Assembly (NCBI GenBank): GCA_900074885.1
Contig: FJUW01000004.1
Coordinates: 2,151,633 to 2,215,632 of the forward strand
DNA from: Rhynchosporium graminicola
Taxonomy: Eukaryota > Ascomycota > Leotiomycetes > Helotiales > Ploettnerulaceae
DNA: 64,000 nt
Direction of reading: 5' to 3'
The number at the start of each line of letters is the position of its first letter. Within the stretch, counting starts at the first letter, position 1. Shown in pieces: positions 34,367 to 45,239 of the stretch. The notes beneath the pieces are model-generated. The model saw only the letters and a list, made by a program, of their open reading frames with translations. It did not search any database and was not told the origin of the DNA. Made by a program: the position numbers and the translations under genes.

Positions 34367-35784
34367 TTACAAGAGAGCAGCAGCAAGACCAGCAACGACC
34401 AAGAGACCACCGACCTTGTTGGAGGCAGCAGCACCAGTGAAAGTGACGTATGGTGGAGTGACACCAGTGCCGGCTGGCTTGGTGGGTAGAGCTGGAGTTG
34501 GGTTGACTGGGTAAGTGACGATTGGGGCACCTGGGCAGCCGGGGCCGGGGCAAGGTCCAGCTGGAGCAGGTGGAGCTGGGGCAACTGGGCAACCAGGGCC
34601 GGGGCAAGGTCCAGCTGGAGCAGGTGGAGCTGGGGCAACTGGGCAGCCGGGGCCGGGGCAAGGTCCAGCTGGGGCAGGTGGAGCAGGGGCAACTGGGCAG
34701 CCGGGGCCGGGGCAAGGTCCAGCTGGGGCAGGTGGAGCTGGGGCAGCTGGGCAGCCAGGGCCAGGGCAAGGTGGAGTTGGGGCAGGTGGTGCTGGAGCAA
34801 CTGGGCAGCCGGGGCAAGGCGGAGCTGGGCCAGCTGGGTGAGTCTCAGCTGGCTTGCCCGGTTTGCCTGGGAAGTAAAGAGTAGCAGTGCTAAGCTCAGA
34901 CGCAGGGCAGACGGTCTAAAGGCTTGTCAGCATGCATTCAGGGTAGGTATTGTATATGCGATGAACTTACAGTGTAGACCTCCACGGTCTTGGTGACGAG
35001 AGGCTTGGTCTTGTATGGGCAATCGGTGACCTCCGCCTTGCAACTGGTGATGGTGTACTCAAGAGTCTTGGTGTAGGTGGCGGTGACGAGCTCATGGCCA
35101 TCAGTTGGGTTTCCGGTACCGTTTGGGTAAGTTGGGGCCTCTGGTGTGTCGACAAATTCGAACTCCTGGTCAAGCTGACCACGGACGACACCGGCTATCG
35201 CAGCATGTTAATCTTCTATCCTGCAAAAACCAAGTTCAAGCAAAACATACCAGCGAATAGAGCGCTGTGGGAATCGGTGAAGAAACCAGCTGGATTGGCC
35301 TCAATCTGGGCGAGTCTGAATCCGGCACCAGTGTCGGTGACGTTGTCGGCCATCTTGATACCAGTGGTGAAAGGACCGATCAAACATCCCGAGGACTTGC
35401 GGAGGTTGTCATCGCCAACTGGGTTGGGGAAAGCAATGCGAGGAGGGCCGGCCTTGCCCTCAGCACCCTCGTGGATGTGGGTGGCAGTCTTTGCTGGTGA
35501 CTGGTAGGCACCCACGAAGTTCACGAGAGTGATATCGTAGCAGATGATGTCGTTCTTGGAGTCGATGGCATAGTTGAATTGTCCCTTCATGTTGTCAACA
35601 TCACGTTATCTAAGCCTCTCTCGATCGAGATACTTACAAGGGCGGCAGCTGGGCCAGGAGCGGGCAAGCCAGCGTTGCTGACAACTTGATCAGGAGTGGC
35701 GGTAACGTTGAAGGTGGAGGTAAATTGGTACTCCTGGGCGGAGGCGGCGGCGGCAAGGCCGACCAAAGCGTAGCTGTACTGCAT
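34367..35784 (-). CDS. CHRD-domain secreted protein with repeat stalk and GPI signal
   Basis: Exons 35784-35638, 35584-35251, 35194-34971 and 34915-34367 join in phase (introns 53, 56, 55 nt) into 417 residues. Signal peptide MQYSYALVGLAAAASAQ. The CHRD domain is recognisable in TATHIHEGAEGKAGPPRIAF and closes with AGVVRGQLDQEFEF. A TVEVYT-type linker precedes a stalk of five 18-residue repeats (PCPGPGCPVAPAPPAPAG type) encoded by 54-bp DNA repeats. The C-terminus ends in a small-residue site and hydrophobic tail (GGLLVVAGLAAALL), a GPI-anchor signal. It should sit on the plasma membrane or in the cell wall. Fungal CHRD proteins are poorly characterised; a wall or surface role is inference. 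Confidence 0.88.
34541..34810. repeat. 54-bp tandem repeat, five units
   Basis: Units begin at 34541, 34595, 34649, 34703 and 34757 and differ by a few bases; a truncated sixth starts at 34811. They encode the Pro/Gly/Cys stalk of the CHRD protein on the minus strand. The length is a multiple of three, so copy-number changes keep the frame. The G-rich plus strand also gives a long open frame (34515-34841), which is a shadow. Confidence 0.85.
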
Positions 35785-37193
35785 TTTGATAGTTAAACGA
35801 AGGTATTTGTAAAATGAATGTGATGCAAATAGTTGCGAGGGATGGTTGATTAATGTAGATGAAGAGGATGGAGAATAGAATTTTGGGAGGAGAGTTCGAG
35901 ATGTTTATACTACTTTACTGGTGGCAGCCCCAGCTGTCTAGAAGAAATGCAATTTCCAGTCTGACATATCTTTTTGGTAGCTTCAGATGGCTCGCTTGGC
36001 ACATGCATACCAAGATCGACTTAGACTGTTGATGACTTCCGAGAGAAAACAAAACATTTTGTTTTTGTGAACTCGAAGTCAATTGAAGCCCGGGTCGACA
36101 GGGTTCCGAGATGTATCCCTTGCTGGGCAGCAGCATCGGAGCTGCCAGCATCAACAACACAATCCACATAGAGGAGTACTTGGGTATCCAGGTCTCATGG
36201 AATGATGATTGATTTGCATATGAGACATGCATATATGGGATATTGTTGCTAGTTCCCCTGAACGCGTACCTGCGTCCTTTTCGGGTTTATATTCAACCAA
36301 CCAAAATAGTGAATTGGAATTCCTGGTGTTTTGGGATGGAATGTAATCGGACAGCTCGCTTGGCAGCTCGCTTGACAGCCAGTCGACAGGCATGCTATAT
36401 CTGACCAGATCTGCGCCACATGCACATGACGTTCCCGAATAGTAATCAGCCCGCTCCTGACTCGCGGGTTCCTGGCACAGCGGGATCGCGGGTCGTCGCG
36501 ATTCCCTATTCGAGATCAATACGGATTGCTGAGAAGCTATCTCGGACGGTTAGCAAACCGATGTCTTAAGCTCGGTAGTATGTCAAATTAAGTCATCCCT
36601 CTAGCTGAGCTTCCATCATATCTGAGCTCGAGATGCAATTGAAATAGCCTGGCGACCCCTATTTTGCACGTTCAGTTCATGTTCTGTTTACTTTCCGAAC
36701 ACAACTACCACCTCATGGTCGCCCCGAATTCCTGATAAACAATGGGTATCTAGCAAGAATTCCGCCTCAGAGTCAAGGGAAGAAGTCCAGCACCCCAGTT
36801 CCCAGAGCTCAGAATAATTCGTATTTCCAATTTCCAAGCCGGCGGCTCCAAAACAAAGGTGTGTGTTTCTTTTCTCAAGATACATGGGTAACGATGGCGA
36901 ACCTGCATTCTTTTGAAGAAGGGGATTCGTCACGGAGACGAAAAAGAAAACCGCGGAAATTATCGTGAGACTGGGATTACGTGACCCTTACATTCACCTA
37001 CAATTATGCCAACGACAGCCTGACGCTGAAATCTCAGACACTGACGATGTGTTTTTTTTTTCGCAACAGCAGCCATACTCCTTTGCCCTTCAGCAAACCT
37101 CATGTTCCTGACAAGACAAGTGCCGACTTGGAATGGAAAATAACATCGCGTTGCTTCTCGTAAACGTTACGCTCATACTTGCTTTTGTAGTCC
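35785..37193. other. Gene-free interval
   Basis: About 1.4 kb between the CHRD promoter and the 3' end of the monooxygenase gene. Frames at 35915-36232 and 36151-36519 have no domain. A run of nine T at about 37050 is the only notable low-complexity tract. Confidence 0.45.
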
Positions 37194-39187
37194 CTACCGA
37201 GGGTTTTCCACCTCATTATTGTCACAGCTTCCTCGTGGAACAAGGCTTGTGTGGCACGAGGCAGAGATTGGCGAAAACAGCAACTTTCTTGCTCTTTTAC
37301 ATAAAGTCGTACGACGACGACTTCCATCGGCTCCTTGTTTCATCGTACCAAAATGTGGAAGGATCTCGTCTCCGCTCATCTCCTTCGTTGGCCACGGAAA
37401 TGTCACCGCCATCTCCTGAAGCGTCCGTAAATCGAGCTGCATCAACACTTCGCGCAACTGTTTTTTGATATTCCTAACTGGTTTCCATACCCAATCTTGA
37501 CGCATCTGGAGACGAGTGGCAATCTGGCCCATGGTATCGATCAGCCACTCAATGGCTACCTTTTGCGGTACTTCATGAGCTCTTTCCAGAAGCCAAGCGA
37601 GCATCTCAGGAGTGCCAGATAAGTTAAGTATGGGGATACTGCGCTGGTCATGCTCTCGGACTTGGAGTCTGAGCATGAATTCGGTATACCCCCTGACAGC
37701 AGATATTGGAAGACCAGTGAGCTGACCGTCGTGAAATGCGTCAGTAATTTCGTTCGCCAGCGCAATCCCGGACTTGATGCCACTGTTCAATCCTGTACCA
37801 GGCCAAAAATGCACTGTCATTGCGGCATCACCAACTAATGCCACAAGTGCGTGTGGACGAGCGACATGAGGCATATGCTGCACACAGTCCTTGACAGCCT
37901 GCACGACGATCGGGATGCGCACAACGTTGACGACATCCTCGATATCAAATCCGAACAGCTTCAAGCCCTCCTTGATCGATTTCCACAAAGCTCCACCATT
38001 TTCAGAAGGAGCGAATAGCTGATGCGTTTCAAATCCTGGCGGTAGCTGGCCATCGATACGGACACATCCTGGATTTCCAAAAGTGACAGGCTTGCCGCTG
38101 ACATTGACCATTTCAGACCACTCTTGCTCAATGAGTTGCATGTTGAGATATCCACCACCATCAAGTTCACTTGCATTTAGTAAATATCGAGTTTGTCCAA
38201 GAGTCAGGAACAGGTTCAGTGGTTGAGACCAAGGCAAGCCAGCTGGGCGCTTCAGAGCAATGCCAGCGGCGTAGCTTTTCCCTCGTTCTGTTGAGTCGAA
38301 ATAGGCACTTCGCAGGCTAGATGTGTTAGCATGGAAGAAGTATGAGAGTGAGAAGCATACCATGATGAAGCGCCATCTGCCCCAATCACCACATGGAAAT
38401 TTGAAGATTTGCACAGCGTATTCGGCTCAACCACCATCGAGTGTAAAGTCACAAGGCCCCGAAGGTCTTGGCATCGACGAAGAAGACGATTCTCAACCTT
38501 TCGTATGCTGATATTGGCAGACAAGGGCCATACGCGCTCGGGTCGATCTTGAAAAAGTGCCAGTCGAGTATCTTTGCTCATCAAATTGGTGACAGAGTCC
38601 TGTAATGTGACGACTTGGTCGCGTCTGATGGAGCTCGAATAGCAAATCCCATCTCCGCCATTCTTCCAGCGACGCTCATAAACATGAATCTCGATCTTAC
38701 CTCTGCCCTTTTCGGCTAAGGATATGGCAGTCGCGAGCCCTGTAGGTCCCCCACCGATAATAGCTATCTTGAGCATTGCTGCCGGATAAGGATACACAAC
38801 GCAATCCTCCGGCATCACCTCCAAACTTCTCTCGAGAGTCGGATCGAAGAAAAAATCGAGGACAATCTGACTAGTCGAGCGATTTTTGATGAGACAAAAC
38901 CGAACGCATTGTATTACAGAAGTGGTGGAGAAGGAGACATGTCGATTAGCATATATTCGCATTTGTATTGCGAAAGCTAGCTCTGTCACTGTGCGGTATT
39001 CAGCACTCGACACAACTGCCAAAAGGTCCTTCTCCTGGATCTCGGGAAGTCGAAATAGTAGTAAGCGCGCTCTGTCAATATCTGATAAGCATGTATTTAA
39101 CTCCCATATATCTTCACATGATCGTGGAAATATGAGAGGGTCGTGAAACTGAGAAAAACCAAGTTTTGGATGAAAAGGGCTATGCAT
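37194..39187 (-). CDS. FAD-dependent monooxygenase
   Basis: Exons 39187-38361 and 38316-37194 join in phase across a 44-nt intron (GTATGC donor, CATCTAG acceptor), giving 649 residues. The Rossmann FAD motif is MLKIAIIGGGPTGLATAISL (from residue 138), followed by VYERRW; the DG motif is VVIGADGAS (about 265-273); and the second FAD motif is LVGDAAMTVHFWPGTG (about 436-451). This is the class A flavin hydroxylase layout (salicylate/PHBH-like, also common in secondary metabolism). A 137-residue N-terminal extension with no recognised domain precedes the flavin fold; a start at Met138 (38776) would give a normal-length enzyme of about 512. Divergent from the broken Zn2Cys6 regulator 0.8 kb away. 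Substrate unknown. Confidence 0.85.
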
Positions 39188-39991
39188 AGTTGAGAAAAGG
39201 CATCATGGTGAAGAAAAGGTATAGCTCAACTTCCGGATGAGTATATATCTAGGCTCGTAGAGTCGCTGGCTGAGAAGTCTTTGCTGCAGCCTTCGTGCTT
39301 TCAGACACACTCTTCCCTTCATGGTCATTCGCCTCATATAAATATTTATAAGTTCTCGGCAGATGGCGCGTTACAGCCGAACGGACTTGACCAGTGGTAT
39401 CTGGTGGTATGAGGACCCCAAACTATAATTAGTCGGGCTGAGTCGCCGATTTCGATATCCCGTCCCACACCTCGAGGTTTTGGATGTAAGCGAAAGCAAA
39501 AACAGCGCCGCATAGCGGCCGTCGGAAATAGAAGACCATTTGCTTCAGATGCAAGGTCGGAGGCGTGTTGTGTACTTGGCCTGCTCATCTGCAAAGCGTG
39601 GCATCTCGGAAAGCAGGCGAAGCAATTGGAAATATGGGCATGGTTCATAACAGCCACGTGATAATCACATCGTCCTTCATGGAAATTTTGCAGCGAGTCC
39701 AAATTTTTGACGCGACATAGTAGCTTCGAGAGGAAATATACAAGTCTCAATTATTATTCCTTACCTTCGCCGATTGATCCGTCGCTCACGTGATACTGAT
39801 CTATGACGGCCTAGTGCTGACCTATTTACTCCTGTATCACTTCCCAGTTTTGTGCGTGATCTCAGTGTATTTGCATCGCAGCTGCATGAAACCCTCAACA
39901 CGCTAGTGCCAAATATAGATCTTACTCTCTCGCAGTCCTGCATCTCCACAGGGCTTTGCCTAGCTGAGACCAAGCCACAATTCATCCCAGC
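39188..39991. promoter_or_regulatory. Shared intergenic region of divergent monooxygenase and regulator
   Basis: About 800 bases between two outward-facing starts (ATG at 39187 on minus, ATG at 39992 on plus). No gene inside. Head-to-head arrangement of a Zn2Cys6 regulator and an oxidative enzyme often means common control; specific CGG-type binding sites were not identified with confidence. Confidence 0.4.
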
Positions 39992-41286
39992 ATGGAGCCC
40001 TGCATAATAACCGTCAAAACCAGCGGAGGAAGTCGACGGCATCTCTCCAGATACGGTTGTCGAAATTGTAAGTTGAGAAAGCTAAAGGTAAGTCGTGGAA
40101 GTAGTTCCATGATTTCTGATGGCTCGGTACTGATGAATCATTTCTGCACGGTGTGATGAGACGAGACCAAGTTGTAAAAGGTGTCTCGTGTTTGGTGTGA
40201 CTTGCAACTTTGTACAATTCAATGTTCCCGATCTCCAATCTGTGCAAGGGACGCCCAGGTCGCCATCTCATAGAGCGGTATTGCCTCCCCGAGCACTTGT
40301 CAGCAACGCAGTATGGTCCTCTAACAAGTCGGACTATCTCACTTTAGATCAACAGGACCAAGAAATGTTTTGCCGTTTTCGGTTCCAGAATGTGCCTTCG
40401 CTAGGTGATTCTGACTTTGTGTCTGTTTATGAGGACACTATATTGAGAGACTCTTTTACCGTACGTCAACGTTTATTTGGAGGTAGTAGTTTCTGTTGAT
40501 AATTAGATGCAAGAACCCATTTCTTATGCATGGTCTGCTGGCAATGGCTGCCGTGCATGGCCGTTACTTGGGGATTCAGCCGACCGCTAAACACTCTACG
40601 CGGGAATTCTCGCACTCATCTCAATGTACAGCCTCATTCAGCAAGTGTCTAAAAGAAGACATCAAAGAAGAACAAAGAGAGGCTATCTGGGCAACAGCGG
40701 TGATGCTTGCAAACATCGCCTTCGCATCCCTAAACATCTCCTCACATGAAGATGCTTGGCCTCTCAAGATGTCCGACCCTTCTGATCTGCAATGGCTTCG
40801 ACTCAAGGTCAGTGATAAAGCGTTGTGGAAGATAGCGGACCCAATGCGGCCAAGTAGTGCTTTCTGGAAAATTTCGAACACATTTTCAGATATACTACAA
40901 GTCTCACCACAAGAGGTATCGATGGAATTTCTCCAGGACTCACGGAAGTATGCCGCCTCGACAGCTCGTCTACCGCCGAGGACGAAGTATACTTTGCATT
41001 TGCACACGCTCTTTCGAGACTCTTGGGTATACCGAAAGGTACTGCTACATGAGGCCAAGTATTCTCGGTCCTGAATACTGTCACCAAAGAGTTCTATCTT
41101 TGTCTCGAGACCAAAGATCCTGTAGCTCTCTTGCTTCTGTACCTGTGGTATACCAGGGCAAAGCGTTGTCGATGGTGGATCGATATTCGAGCTCGATATG
41201 AGATTCCGGCCATAAGAGAATACTTGCAACGACAGCATGGCGATGATGGAAATATCCAGGCTCTAACAATCGCCGGAGATGGCTAG
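39992..41286 (+). pseudogene. Zn2Cys6 (C6 zinc cluster) transcription factor, broken
   Basis: Exon 1 (39992-40087) ends CRNCKLRKLK at a perfect GTAAGT donor. Exon 2 (40152-40460) begins CDETRPSCKRCLVFGVTC, completing C-x2-C-x6-C-x6-C-x2-C-x6-C. The acceptor expected just before 40152 reads GG instead of AG. The intron 40461-40513 is normal and leads to FLMHGLLAMAAVHGRYLGIQ and EAIWATAVMLANIAFASLN. Near 40925 the frame shifts (next frame LTEVCRLDSSSTAEDEVYFA). A TGA at 41050-41052 then interrupts before GQVFSVLNTVTKEFYLCLE and YLWYTRAKRCRWWIDIRARY, ending at 41286. The domain order is that of UPC2-like fungal C6 regulators. With a lost acceptor, a frameshift and a stop, it is probably not functional. 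Confidence 0.75.
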
Positions 41287-42202
41287 TTGATACACTCATA
41301 CAACCGAAACTCGATCTTATGATAGGCACTCAGCTCAATTATGGATGATGCAGAGAGTCGTTCTCTTCCAAGTCCGAATGGGGACAATTGCCATCATCGT
41401 GCAGGACAAAGGGGGGGTAGAAGGCAGCTGTACAGTTCGAGAGAAGATATAGAATTGTTACAACTCCTTCGTAATCAAGAGACTCCACATATCAACCACA
41501 GGCTTGAAGAGAGATCTCGCATCTAATTGACGGATATAAAACAACGTGAGCTCCGGTAGCGAATCTGTATCCAGTTCTTAGCAATTGTCGAATTCGCTGA
41601 GAATACCAACCGCCATTCGGAGTTCCGCTTCTAAGATTGGTTGTTCTCAGCTCTAACAGGAGAAGTATCCAGAGTTCGACAGAAACGGATCTAGCTTAGC
41701 TCTGCCCCGACTCGGAGTTTGGCTTCTGTGATTGGTTCGAATCGTCTCCACCAAGGGCCGCCCCTTGTACATCCTTAGACTCGGCTATCTTTGTCAACAT
41801 GCCATCCTGACATGTCGGTACTGAACGTATTCAAAGATTTCCTCCTGTTCGTCAGGTAACTCGAAAAAAAACTCCAGGGCTAAGTTATCAACGAATCACA
41901 TTGATCTCTCCCGAGTGGGCTCTAGTGTAGACGCACTAGATGCCTGATCTCCTGATCTCTAATATGGCCGGCCATTTTGACAACCTGTTTTACACAAGGA
42001 CATGCCACTTTAATGACGGCGACAAGTTATCTCCAGACGGAGATAGTGCCATGATCTGACCCTGATTTAAGATGGAATGGCATTATAAGGAGTAGCTTTT
42101 GTACCTTTCCATGACTATTTCACACGACCTCAGAATACCTTTATCACTTTCACTCTTATCCTCTCTAGCAATGGCATCAAAAACACCAGCCTTCTATCCA
42201 AG
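41287..42202. other. Gene-free interval
   Basis: About 0.9 kb. Contains two similar short stretches around 41605-41650 and 41700-41745 (GACTCGGAGTTTGGCTTCTGTGATTGG type, the second matching ATTCGGAGTTCCGCTTCTAAGATTGG), a direct repeat of about 25 bases. No gene supported. Confidence 0.4.
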
Positions 42203-43210
42203 ATGCGCTCCGCCCAATGGACCACCTCCCCCATCGAGTCCACCCTCCACCCTAACCCATCCACGCCCATCCCATCCAACGCCTCCTCCCTCCCCAACAA
42301 CTCCTCTTTAATCAAAGTATCCTACGCAAGCCTCAATTCAGTCGACTTGAAAGCCTCAGAATCATTTATCTTCCGACTCCCAATAGTCGGTAGTAAGGCA
42401 CCACATATCCCATCATGCGATTTCTCCGGAACAGTGATCAGCACCAACAACCTACCTCATCTCAAGCCTGGCGATAGAGTGGTGGGCTTTACTTCGATCC
42501 CAAAATTTGGCACTCTGGCCGATTATGTCGTCGTGGAAGGGAGTGAGAATATCGCTTTGCTCCCCGATAGCGTATCGCTGAAAGACGCCGCAACTCTAAC
42601 CGTGGCTGGCCAAACGGCATTCCAATGCATAGCACCATATGTTTCAAAGGGAGACCACGTAGTCATTCACAGCGCCAGTGGAGGAACCGGCCATTTTGGG
42701 ATCCAAATCGCCAAACTGCTCGGCTGCACCGTCACAGCCATCTGTTCCGCCGTCAACACCTCGTTCTGCAAAACCCTCGGCGCAGATCACGTTATCGACT
42801 ATAACCTCGGTCCTGTGTGTGAACAATTTAGAAAATCGGGAAGGCAGTATGATTTGATTGTCGATAATGTCGCTGTAGGCGGACCTATCTACGCTCAGGC
42901 TCATCACTATCTCAAGCCAGCGGGGATATATGTCACGATTGCAGCGGGGCCGGATTGGGGTACTGTTTCGGGGATCTTTAAGACTTTGCTCGTGCCGGCT
43001 TCGTTGGGTGGAGGGAGGAGGAAGAGTGTCTTGTTGGGACATCGAGCTGATAGAATGGAGTTGGAAAAGCTGGTGGCGTGGGTGGGAGAGGGGAAGATTA
43101 AGCCGGAGATTGAGAGAGTTTATGGCTTGGGAGATGCGGGAGAGGCGTTTAGGAGGTTGAGAAGTGGAAGGACGAGAGGGAAGTCTGTTATTAATGTTGA
43201 GCAGGATTGA
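42203..43210 (+). CDS. MDR-family NAD(P)H quinone oxidoreductase-like protein
   Basis: A single exon of 335 residues from ATG 42203. GroES-like N-terminal part: VSYASLNSVDLKASE, IPSCDFSGTVIST, LKPGDRVVGFTS. The Rossmann part has VVIHSASGGTGHFGIQIAKL, followed by TLGADHVIDYN and YDLIVDNVAVGG; the C-terminus has GDAGEAFRRLRSGRTRGKSV. The catalytic and structural zinc Cys/His ligands of alcohol dehydrogenases are absent, so it belongs with the zinc-independent quinone reductases / enoyl reductases (RTN4IP1-like). It would reduce quinones or activated double bonds with NADPH. It lies on the same side as the broken regulator and the monooxygenase, so a small oxidative gene group is possible. Length is typical. 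Confidence 0.87.
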   Translation: MRSAQWTTSPIESTLHPNPSTPIPSNASSLPNNSSLIKVSYASLNSVDLKASESFIFRLPIVGSKAPHIPSCDFSGTVISTNNLPHLKPGDRVVGFTSIPKFGTLADYVVVEGSENIALLPDSVSLKDAATLTVAGQTAFQCIAPYVSKGDHVVIHSASGGTGHFGIQIAKLLGCTVTAICSAVNTSFCKTLGADHVIDYNLGPVCEQFRKSGRQYDLIVDNVAVGGPIYAQAHHYLKPAGIYVTIAAGPDWGTVSGIFKTLLVPASLGGGRRKSVLLGHRADRMELEKLVAWVGEGKIKPEIERVYGLGDAGEAFRRLRSGRTRGKSVINVEQD

Positions 43211-44706
43211 GATTTCTGAATGTCATTTCTAAGTAGATCGTTGAATATGTTCTTTTGAACTCTTTGTCATGTGTCCCGAGCCATTTCATTTGCCTCAGTG
43301 CCTGCGAACACTTCTATTCTTGTAAAAAGCGAGTGCAACCCGCAGACCTTCTTTCTCCGCCACTTACCTGGACCTCTGCCTCATTGCTTCTGCTTCGGTA
43401 GAAGCAGGTCGTCGCCAACTCCAACACCATGCTTCGTGAATTTAATTTCCGAGAGCCAGATAACGGATAGCTGTCGGTATTAACAAGAACATTCTGCTTC
43501 GAAATGACAGTACTGCGCATTAGATTGTTTTACTTTCACAACTCAATACGAAATCTCCGCAAAATTCAAGCATGGACTTAGCGTGTTTGAACCATGGAGT
43601 CTGGTAAGGCTCGTTCGAACACTTCCAAGGGCTTCTTAATATCGGAGAGGCAGTGAGATTTTCAACGAAGTCCCACGGCTAATTAAACACCATTGCTGTA
43701 CAGTTAGCTAGATAAGTAGATAGCGGGTCTGGCTAGAGTAAACCCTTGATACTTCGTATATAGCCTAAGTATTATTCGTTTTCTTTTGGTATCTTTGCTC
43801 TCCTCGGAAGGTTCTCCTTTGACAGACAACCTAGCTAATAGCTATGTTATACTTTCTTTGCTGCCCTATGATATATCGCTAAGCATAATATACGCATGGA
43901 TTCGAAAAAGAATACTATTTAGGCCATGCACGAAGTATAAGCCCTGTCGGGTTCATACCCATGAAGAAAGCGAGTAAAAGTAATTCTAAGATAAACCATC
44001 TATGTGCCCTTCCGAAGAAGTCGAGTAACTAATTTTTAAACGAGGTTTTAAACACGTAATTCAATTTCAATATCATACGTAAAATATGATATTCAATTAC
44101 GGAGGTATAGAAGGGGGTTTCAGGTGGGTCTCGCTTACCCTTGTACTTACCAGGTAGTGCTTTCCATACCACTATAGATTGAATGCAGACTCGCTCTTTA
44201 GATTTCCTGTATATGTAGTTTCAGGCGACATCCACCTGAAATACCTTTCTGTTCAGCGGTCGAGTGTTATCATATATAGAGCTAGCAGGGTACTAGAGGA
44301 CTTATCTATAAATCGTAACATCTCTGAAGCGTATTGAAAACTCTGTTCCTTCTTTCGTGATTTCTGCCTATCTATAGACCTAGTTAGTTTCATATATATT
44401 TAGTTAAACTAGCCTCTGCTAGCTTTACGATAATAATGAACCGTTATACCTTCTTATAAGTCGTAGGTTTAATAGTCTCTAAGATTATCGTGCTAGGACC
44501 CTACTTCTATCTATTTGTACTCGGTTTCTACAAAGTTACGAAGCATAACGATATATCGTCTCTTGTAACCATTCTTTAAACTTGCGCTCCTTAATATCTT
44601 GGTACACGTTAGCTTACTAGCTTATCTCAGCTCAAACCTTCATATATACGGAGTATTACTCTCTGTTAGTTGCCTTGCTCTTATAAGGTTTCAGATAAGG
44701 TAATCG

Positions 44707-44794
44707 TACTATCCCTCCCCCCCGACTTAAATGTTAAAACTTTCGCCTCTACTACAGCACAGATTTCAACATTTAAACCGAGGGGGGATAGTAT
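44707..44794. repeat. C-rich/G-rich inverted repeat, copy 1
   Basis: Left arm 44707-44735 (TACTATCCCTCCCCCCCGAC..., ending TTAAATGTT) and right arm 44768-44794 (AACATTTAAACCGAGGGGGG..., ending ATAGTA) are near-perfect reverse complements around a 32-base loop. The right arm ends in a GGGGGATAGTATA purine run like the polypurine tract beside a retrotransposon LTR, but no LTR pair was found. Confidence 0.6.
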
Positions 44795-45149
44795 ATTGGT
44801 ACTCGACCGGATAAATCTTAAAGCTCAACTTTCCAGGCAAATTAAGAGCTCTCTGACTGGTCAGTTACCTTGTAATCAATCTCCGTCGCTGTTGTACAAG
44901 GAGTAAGGTGCGCGATTTTAGTGAGTGGATACGTTATCAGTTGATCATTAACCCTGGATGCAGTAATTCAAAGGGCTCAACCTCGTATATAATACAGGTC
45001 TCGAGACTCTATTTACTTAACCCGGCTCTCGGAAGGATGATAGAGAAACCATGATCCTACACTATATACACTACAGAGATACTCAGTTTCTCCAGAAGTC
45101 TGAATCTAATAAACCTAATCAATAATACTAGTTAGACTACTGCACCCGC

Positions 45150-45236
45150 ACCCCCCCGGACCCCCTGGTTTAAAGTGAAAAGTTCATGTAGTAAGGGCCT
45201 AGGATTTAACGTCTAAACCAGGAAGGGGATAGTATA
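45150..45236. repeat. C-rich/G-rich inverted repeat, copy 2
   Basis: A C-rich arm near 45150-45175 (CCCCCTGGTTTAAAG) and a right arm 45211-45236 (TAAACCAGGAAGGGGATAGT, then ATA) are imperfect reverse complements. The right arm shares AAACC...GGGGATAGTATA with copy 1 about 430 bases upstream, so both are versions of one element. Its end overlaps the TATATAA box at 45233-45239. Confidence 0.5.
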
Positions 45237-45239
45237 TAA
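45233..45239 (+). promoter_or_regulatory. TATA box candidate for the small secreted protein gene
   Basis: TATATAA lies 215 bases before the ATG at 45454 and is followed by a CT/AC-rich leader (45300-45450), a usual fungal promoter layout. It is at the end of the G-rich arm of the inverted element, so the promoter may derive from that element. Confidence 0.4.

Noticed and set aside
34515..34841. Long glycine/proline-rich open frame on the plus strand
   Set aside because: It is the antisense reading of the 54-bp repeats encoding the CHRD protein stalk; the minus-strand gene has signal peptide, domain, introns and GPI signal.
40461..40513. Possible frameshift at the second intron of the C6 regulator
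   Set aside because: Using the acceptor at 40512-40513 instead of 40505-40506 keeps the frame, so no lesion is needed here.
44670..44906. 78-codon open frame in the AT-rich block
   Set aside because: It spans the C-rich/G-rich inverted repeat and has no domain; probably a by-product of the repeat.
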